From: Neonectria sp. B-13
Lineage: Eukaryota > Ascomycota > Sordariomycetes > Hypocreales > Nectriaceae
DNA length: 64,000 nucleotides
Assembly (NCBI GenBank): GCA_002682825.1
Contig: NOKP01000015.1
Coordinates: 1,116,001-1,180,000, forward strand
Direction: 5' to 3'
The position numbers and the translations under genes were made by a program. Every line of letters starts with the position of its first letter. Positions within the stretch are counted from its first letter, which is position 1. A model generated the notes under the pieces. The model did not search any database and was not told where the DNA came from. It was given only the letters and a program-made list of their open reading frames with translations. Shown in pieces: positions 58,701 through 64,000 of the stretch.

Positions 58701-59354
58701 CGATAATGCCCCAGATGACGGGCTCGTTGCAGGGACAAGTGGCGCCGCCAGGGCAGAGCCTCCTTGAGATCAACCAAGCCCGCCTTCAGCAGCAGTACAC
58801 GGCACAGATGCAGCAGCAGCAGCCCTTACAGACGATGCAGGCTCTTCAACCCAACATGACGGGATACCCAGTGCCTCAGGGCCAAGGCATGGTCCCGTTT
58901 CCCACAGGAGCTTCAGCCCAATACATGCAGCCAATGATGACGGGTGCGCAAATGTCGAATCAGTTCACACCAATCCCGGGCCAGCCTACCGGTTTCCAGC
59001 CCTCATTCCCCGTCACACAGTCCATGTATGGCCAAACCGCCCCTGGAGGCGTCAATAGCTACCTCCCTCCGGCAATGGAACCCCAGCGAACAGGGATGCC
59101 TATTCTGCAGCCCCAGGCAACCGGCCTTGGAGGCATCAACGGCCCAATGCCTCCCCAACCCCTACAACCTCAGCAGACCGGCCCCGCGCCTCCTGTTCGT
59201 TTTGGTGTGACAGGCGAGACCAACAAGCTCACACCCCAGGCAACTGGGCGCAGGGCCAACCTGTCGCAAGCAAGTAAGTCATCCCGTCTGCTCGTACTTT
59301 CTACTCGCCCTTCTAACACCTATTGTAGCTCCCCAAAATCCGTTTGGGTTCTAA
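55784..59354 (+). CDS. SLA1: Endocytic actin-patch adaptor Sla1
   Basis: Cortical actin-patch adaptor linking cargo, clathrin and Arp2/3 activators during endocytosis. 1,114 aa from exons 55784-55981, 56058-57369, 57465-59273, 59329-59354. Three SH3 domains: RAVYDYAAQAEGELAITEGD near residue 8, RALYDYTRQTDEELSFPED near 73, and GQILYDFMAQGDDEVTVAIG near 363. A PH-like block (YNINEMVSVMGKRKKMPTTL) lies between the second and third. SHD1, which binds NPFxD cargo signals, is SFSVDAQFLGLKDGKIHLH. SHD2, a SAM-like oligomerisation module, is YDWFQFFLSCEVAVGLCERY. The C-terminal third is Gln/Pro-rich with eight [PQ]xxTG-type repeats (~58712-59260). The final 26-nt exon adds TPQNPFGF, so the protein ends with an NPF motif. 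Confidence 0.95.
58712..59260 (+). repeat. Coding repeats of xTG type in SLA1 C terminus
   Basis: Eight irregularly spaced units ending in TG, for example PQMTG, PNMTG, PMMTG, GQPTG, PQRTG, PQATG, PQQTG and PQATG. Yeast Sla1 has analogous LxxQxTG repeats. Confidence 0.8.
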
Positions 59355-60016
59355 AACCCATAGGCTGCTGGCCTTGCGGTTGTAGTGGGTTGCTTGGGTC
59401 GTAGTCGGACGTGTGGCTGATCATCATCGGCCGCCGTGGTTTGGACATATGCCGTCACATCTTACATTCATGTCTAGTCCTTATCACGTAGGTACATTTA
59501 GATAAGTGGGGAGATAATAATACTATATATTGAAGACCAACACGAGTTGGTCTCATCTAATATTTCTTCACATCTGTCTATCCTCATCCATGCCCCACGA
59601 AATATTACGAGACGACAAGGTCAGGCTGTACGTGTGCCAGGAAGCCGCAGCATGACAGATAAGCCTCCGAGCCTCTGAACATAAATTCATGCAGATGGTC
59701 TAGCAGTGTAGACGGGGCGAGAGACAATATCTAAAGCAATTTACTCCTTCCCAAATGTGCGAGAAAGGGCGGATTGGGGAGACGGTTGGCAGAGTCATGG
59801 CAACGGAGACCAATCAAGCGTCTCATGAGGTTCTTGAAGTTCCAGGGATTCGACCGGACGGCAGGCGGACAATGTGTGACTTTTGTCATGTCCGATGAGT
59901 GAGCGCGGGCTTTCCCAATCACAGCCTATCTAAACCTTAACATGCTTTCATCCAAGTTTACCAAAAATCGCCCTGCCGTTGTTCATGGAAATCCAGGTGG
60001 CGCAGAGACTAATAGC
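59355..60016. other. Convergent intergenic spacer
   Basis: 662 bp between SLA1 (+) and the TLC-domain gene (-), comprising both 3' flanks, including an AT-rich stretch at 59510-59570. No gene seen. Confidence 0.5.
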
Positions 60017-61063
60017 TCATGCCCTTCGTCTTCGGCCGGCGGTTGTGGATTGCGCGATCCCTGACGCAATAGGGGAGATGTCAATCTCAACCTCAGTGAC
60101 GGTTTCTAAGGGCTTGCCATCGGCCTTGGCGGGCTCAAATCGCTTGCGAACGGCCCGGATCATCATGAAGAACCAGTAGAAGTTGAGGCTGTTAAGCGTC
60201 ACGTTACTGGCAAGATACGTGGCACCAAGCCAGAGAGGTACTGTGGAGTTCTCGTCTGCAAAAAGCATTGTGGGTGAGAATTCGAGTTTGCTGGGAAACG
60301 GCTTGGCATTGATGCTGGACCAGATGTCGTGGAAGACGCGGATGGTTGCGTAGGTGCCGTAAACGAGTCGGCATGAGAAGAAGGTGAAGAGAAGTAGGAT
60401 GCCGTTGTAAAGCTGGGCGCGCGTGCCAGTCATGTCCAACTTATCCATGAACCAGTGGACGTTGAGGAACGGAGTGGAGAGCTCCCATAGGATGAAGACG
60501 CAAGCATAGTAGTTAACAAACGGGCGCTAGATGGTCGTTAGCGGAGGTGGGACGGGGAGCGGGAGGGGGCTGTGACGAACAAAGCCAAGCGAGTAGACAA
60601 AGAGAGCCGAAATGGCATGGAGCAGAGTACCGATGCCAAAGACGTCGAAATTCAGGCTGGTGACGATTAGATCCCAGAGGAAGTAGCCGGCGGCAAAGGC
60701 CTGGATGAAGCCAGAGGCACCGGTATAGCCCCAGACCCGCTCCTGCCAGTCCATCTCTTTGAGCTCGTCATCAGTGAACATGACCCAGATAGCTAGGCCA
60801 TTGATGATGAGGCTCTGGAACATGGAGACGACGTGGGCATCCCAGTTGAGGCGGCGCTTTCGAGGCAGCTTCGAGTAATGTGCGGGGGCAAGCCAGTTTG
60901 ACAGCCATGGCGAGATGGGGTAGAAGATGACCGAGTAGACCAGGGCGGCGAAGAGGACTTCGTGGACGTGCAGGGGCAGCGTGGGCAGGTCGAAGTAGTC
61001 GGCCCAGGGCTGGACACGCGCAGAAAGCCATGGGATGGGTGGGAGGAAGAAGGGGTCTTTCAT
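60017..61063 (-). CDS. TLC-domain (TRAM-LAG1-CLN8) membrane protein, TMEM56-like
   Basis: 330-aa ER-type multi-span protein from exons 61063-60581 and 60526-60017. The intron has a weak gttcgt donor and ctag acceptor and joins VYSLGF to RPFVNYYACVFILWELSTPF in frame. Hydrophobic helices include HEVLFAALVYSVIFYPISPWL, VSMFQSLIINGLAIWVMF, FIQAFAAGYFLWDLIVTSL, GTLLHAISALFVYSLGF, NGILLLFTFFSCRLVYGTY and NSLNFYWFFMMIRAV. HWFMDKLDMTGTRAQLYNG is typical of the TMEM56/TLCD4 branch of the TLC family, whose members handle or sense membrane lipids. Lag1-type ceramide-synthase motifs (such as HHxxT) are not obvious, so ceramide synthesis is unlikely. The exact role is unknown. Confidence 0.82.
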
Positions 61064-62015
61064 TGTGTCGGTTGCCTGCCCGTTGCCTATCGGTTACGTC
61101 TGGAAGGCTTAGGCAGTGGCAGCAGGTATTCGAATACGGCGAGTATAAACGGCGCGAGGGCGGACGGAGACACGCGGCGAGAGAGAGAGGGCTTAGTTGG
61201 AGGAGAAACCGTTCGGGTAAGAGGTTCGAAGGACGGATTCAAAGAAGGTTATATTCGAAGGTGCGAAGCAAAGACGAGGAGCGAACGAAGTTGATGCGCG
61301 CCGCGGCGGACAGAGAGGCAGGGTTATTTAAGGCATAGGCAAGTGCTCGAGAGGTTCATTGGGGCGAAGGCCCCTGCGTGTTCATGTCTGTTGGGGGGAT
61401 TTGGGGATTTGGTGTGGCTCACGTGGGCGGACCCTTTGACTTTGTGGCTGTGGTGCATGAATGGCCCTGCTGAGCTGAGGCGGGAGATACAAGGTACTCT
61501 CACAGGGCTGGGCAGTGGGAGCGGGAAGCGGGAAGCGTGCACCTGGGGGAGTCCAGTCGGGTGCCCCGTTCTGTCTGTACGTACCTAATAAGAGGCATGT
61601 ATGTACCTTACTACTACTAGGTACTTACTGTTGTACGTTCTTACGATGTACTCAGGCCTGTGCCTCTGGTGGGCAAGTACTAATCGCGTAGCATTAGTGA
61701 GTGGGGTATGGGAGCTCACCCAGACGCCCAAGTACCCACTGCAACCTCAAGGCCAGCTGCCACTTATCAGCTCTGTCTCCTTTAGTACCTTACCCTCATT
61801 ACCTAGATCATCTGCCACCGCCGCCATCACCACCACCTCACCTCGGATCGCAAAGTCTCGCACACCTAACCCACGTGCAAGGGGCTCACGAGGGCCTTGA
61901 TCACAAACTAACCTCCCTCCTAGCCCGCGTGCCTTGTAGCAGACTACTCCCCGACCTTAGTCAGTCCGACACTCAATTCGAACCCCCCGACACGAGACAC
62001 CACACTCGATACACG
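61064..62015. other. Divergent promoter region TLC-domain gene / COG8
   Basis: 952 bp between opposite start codons. A cluster of GTAC motifs (ACGTACC, TGTACC, AGGTAC) lies at 61578-61645. The COG8-proximal 200 bp are C-rich. The COG8 frame is open upstream to 61701, but an ATG at 62016 fits the family start. Confidence 0.55.
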
Positions 62016-63269
62016 ATGGCCGAGGCATTGCGAGACCTGCTGGCCCCTCAGCAACAGACAGATGCACCCGCTCTCGCCTACCTGGCCCATCTTGCAGAGC
62101 AGCAGTCGGATGTCCTACAAACTTCGGAGCCCCAGCTTCTCTCCCAGGCCTCCCACTCCCTGTTGCTCGCCGTTCAGGCACTCTCCAAGCGATCGCACAA
62201 ACCCGTCGTCGAGTCGGCCGCGAGCCATGCCTCCCTGCGCCAGACGCTGCCTGTCCTCGCCCAGAGGGCCTCCGACCTAACCCAGGCAGTCCCCCGTCTC
62301 GATTCGCACGCCGAGCACTTCTCGTCCGCCTTTGGCAAGGCTAGCGACAACAAGTTGCTCGCTCGGAGAAAAGAAGCACTGCTCCTCCTACGCAACTCGG
62401 AGCGCCTGGTCGACGTGATGGAAATGCCCCTTCTACTCACATCAGCTGTCTCAACCGCCCCCGTTAACTACTCTTCGACTTTGGAACTATATGCCCATGT
62501 CCGCCGTCTGGCCTCTCTATATCCCAAGTCTCCCGTCGTCTCCTCCGTATTAGAAGAGGCAGATGCTGCCATTCGCCAGATGGCTGCCGATCTTGTCGGC
62601 ACACTCAAAAGCCCCAATCTTAAGCTGGCTGCCGCTGTTCGCACCATGGGTTGGCTGAAGCGCATCGTCCCAGATTTAGTCTCTGCCGCACCCGCCGAAG
62701 ACGCACTTCCCGCCGTCTTTCTGGTCTCTCGCCTAGCCACCCTCTTGACAACCCTTGAGGCGTTGGAGCCACTCCGAGAACTAGCCGACGAGGAGCGCCG
62801 GCGTCAGTACAAGTCGGCCAACTCATGGTCTGGCGGCCAGCAGACCGAACGTTATCTCAAGAGATTTATTGAAATCTTCCGCGAACACAGCTTCAGCATT
62901 GTTTCCGTGTTCAAGAGCATCAACACCAGCTTTGCGCCCCAGGCTGATGATGACGATCCTCTACGCGCGCTGCCCTCGCCGATGGCAAGCTTCCCTCTCC
63001 ACCTGATCGAGATGCTCCTCGAAACTCTCCGCATCTACTTGCCAACGGTCAAAGACCAAGCGTCTAGGGAGAGTATTCTGACCCAAGTGCTATACTGCGC
63101 TGGCAGCCTAGGACGCCTCGGTGCCGACTTTGGGATGCTGCTGGCCGCAACTGGTGTCAGCGAGTGGGTCGAGCTGGTTAAGCGCCATCGCCTTCTTGCT
63201 GGTCGGCTCGAATCCGTCATCGGCGATTACCGGGGTGGCCACAAAAGCCAGAGTGTCGGTGCGGTGTAG
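62016..63269 (+). CDS. COG8: Conserved oligomeric Golgi complex subunit 8
   Basis: Tethering-complex subunit for retrograde vesicles at the Golgi. Single exon of 417 aa. It begins MAEALRDLLAPQQQ and carries the Dor1-like region. YLAHLAEQQSDVLQTSEPQL and HSLLLAVQALSKRSHK are followed by LRQTLPVLAQRASDL, NSERLVDVMEMPLLL and LYAHVRRLASLYPKSPVV. Near residue 195 comes IRQMAADLVGTLKSPNLKLA, then AVRTMGWLKRIVP and RYLKRFIEIFREHSFSIVSV. The C-terminal part is shorter and more variable than in animal COG8. The protein is alpha-helical throughout with no membrane segment, as expected for a peripheral CATCHR-type subunit. The start was chosen at the first ATG that begins the conserved block; the frame extends upstream without another good start. 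Confidence 0.88.
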   Translation: MAEALRDLLAPQQQTDAPALAYLAHLAEQQSDVLQTSEPQLLSQASHSLLLAVQALSKRSHKPVVESAASHASLRQTLPVLAQRASDLTQAVPRLDSHAEHFSSAFGKASDNKLLARRKEALLLLRNSERLVDVMEMPLLLTSAVSTAPVNYSSTLELYAHVRRLASLYPKSPVVSSVLEEADAAIRQMAADLVGTLKSPNLKLAAAVRTMGWLKRIVPDLVSAAPAEDALPAVFLVSRLATLLTTLEALEPLRELADEERRRQYKSANSWSGGQQTERYLKRFIEIFREHSFSIVSVFKSINTSFAPQADDDDPLRALPSPMASFPLHLIEMLLETLRIYLPTVKDQASRESILTQVLYCAGSLGRLGADFGMLLAATGVSEWVELVKRHRLLAGRLESVIGDYRGGHKSQSVGAV

Positions 63270-63416
63270 TGGGTCGCAACGCGCTACATGCAACTATGCG
63301 CCAAAGCGGATGACACTTGACAACCGGGGCGTTGGACCTGCACTGGTCTGATTCCGTCCAGTCATGACACTTACCTAACATCCTTTGGAACATGTGGCCG
63401 ACATCTACTTCCAGCT

Positions 63417-64000
63417 ATGGGCCTTACGATCGCCACTCCCCCAGCACGACAGGATGAGGTCGAGACATCCAAACCGGCGAATTCGCAACGCGCCTCGCGG
63501 TCGGCAAACTCAGGTACGCTGACCGAAGCTCCCGGCGCATCTGCTGGCACAACGCCCTCTCCCCGTCTGACACCGCCCCTTAGCTCATCACTTCGTCTCC
63601 GGCCTCGGCTCTGGCGTCGCCTCTGCGGTCATCTTGCAGCCTCTGGACCTGCTGAAAACGCGGGTCCAGCAGTCGGGTCACTCATCTCTCTCAGCCTGCC
63701 TGGGCGAGTTGAGACAGTCACCCAGTCTGGTCCAGGCCTTGTGGAGAGGTACAGTGCCCTCTGCTCTACGTACCGGCTTCGGCTCGGCCCTCTACTTCAC
63801 GTCACTCAATGCCATCCGCCAACATGCTCTACGCACTGGAATTCTCGGTCGGCGTCTCCAGACCCAAAACGGCTCATCAGTGTTGCCTTCGTTAAGCAAC
63901 TCGGCCAATCTGATATCTGGAGCTGTTGCCAGAACTTTTGCTGGCTTCGTGCTGATGCCTCTCACTGTCATCAAGGTCCGGTTTGAGTCAAGTCTCTATG
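63417..64000 (+). CDS. HEM25: Mitochondrial glycine carrier Hem25 (SLC25A38-like), 3' truncated
   Basis: Inner-membrane carrier importing glycine for 5-aminolevulinate synthesis, the first step of heme synthesis. Exons seen: 63417-63513 and 63584-64000; the reading frame runs off the window. After a ~33-residue polar N terminus comes the first carrier repeat: [20 protein letters not shown], the signature [12 protein letters not shown], then [20 protein letters not shown]. The second repeat begins [20 protein letters not shown], with the degenerate signature [14 protein letters not shown]. This combination is characteristic of SLC25A38/Hem25. The start codon gives [12 protein letters not shown]; the intron is gtacgc..ttag. 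HEM12 at the other end of this window acts later in the same pathway. Confidence 0.9.

Noticed and set aside
1..64000. Secondary-metabolite cluster, transposon, CRISPR or phage-like elements
   Set aside because: No PKS/NRPS/terpene core, transposase, reverse transcriptase, long terminal repeats or spaced direct repeats were recognized; the genes are conserved housekeeping or regulatory families.

Overview
This window is nuclear DNA from a filamentous ascomycete (Pezizomycotina, most likely a sordariomycete, plausibly Hypocreales). The evidence is short introns, mostly about 40-125 nt, with GT..AG borders and CTAAC/CTGAC-like branch sites. Fungus-specific gene families are present: a velvet factor, Zn2Cys6 regulator, Cch1, Sla1 and a DUF3602-type protein. 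Coding regions are GC-rich, and intergenic spacers of 0.4-2.4 kb are rich in CT tracts and GGTACCTA-like motifs. I found no operons, CRISPR arrays, rRNA, convincing tRNA, transposons or secondary-metabolite core genes. I support 24 protein-coding genes, most with exon-intron models built by hand from splice sites and reading frame.

Left part (1-12 kb): 3' end of uroporphyrinogen decarboxylase (+), a small three-repeat GRGG[AT]GN protein (-), velB (-), HIS1 (+), a two-TM small protein (+) and a 91-aa orphan (-). velB and HIS1 share a 2.3-kb divergent spacer with candidate bZIP sites near HIS1.

Centre (12-33 kb): a 2,112-aa Cch1 calcium channel (-), divergent from a PHD-finger protein (+). Then come an HMG-box regulator related to Ste11/FMF-1 (+), EMC5 (+), the meiotic MutS homologue MSH5 (+), a GPI-anchored surface protein (-) and an acidic protein of unknown function (-). 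A sexual-development-type HMG regulator and MSH5 therefore lie within about 6 kb of each other.

Right part (35-64 kb): PP2A B subunit (CDC55 type), a YEA4/SLC35B-type nucleotide-sugar transporter with a GC-AG intron, a GH127 glycosidase, a multi-span membrane protein and a regulator carrying both two C2H2 fingers and a Zn2Cys6 cluster. These are followed by AMP deaminase and SLA1 (all + so far), a TLC-domain membrane protein (-), COG8 (+) and the 5' part of the mitochondrial glycine carrier HEM25 (+). Two heme-pathway genes, HEM12 and HEM25, bracket the window.

Most of the window is ordinary conserved fungal gene space. The points most worth a second look are an Asn in the domain-I selectivity filter of Cch1 (N-E-E-E), an alternative C-terminal splice form of Cch1 and an RGG-rich N terminus on MSH5. 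Also notable are two frame-preserving introns in the PHD protein, a very long His/Gln/Pro head on VelB and an 11-bp minisatellite. I did not find a clearly undescribed biological system.
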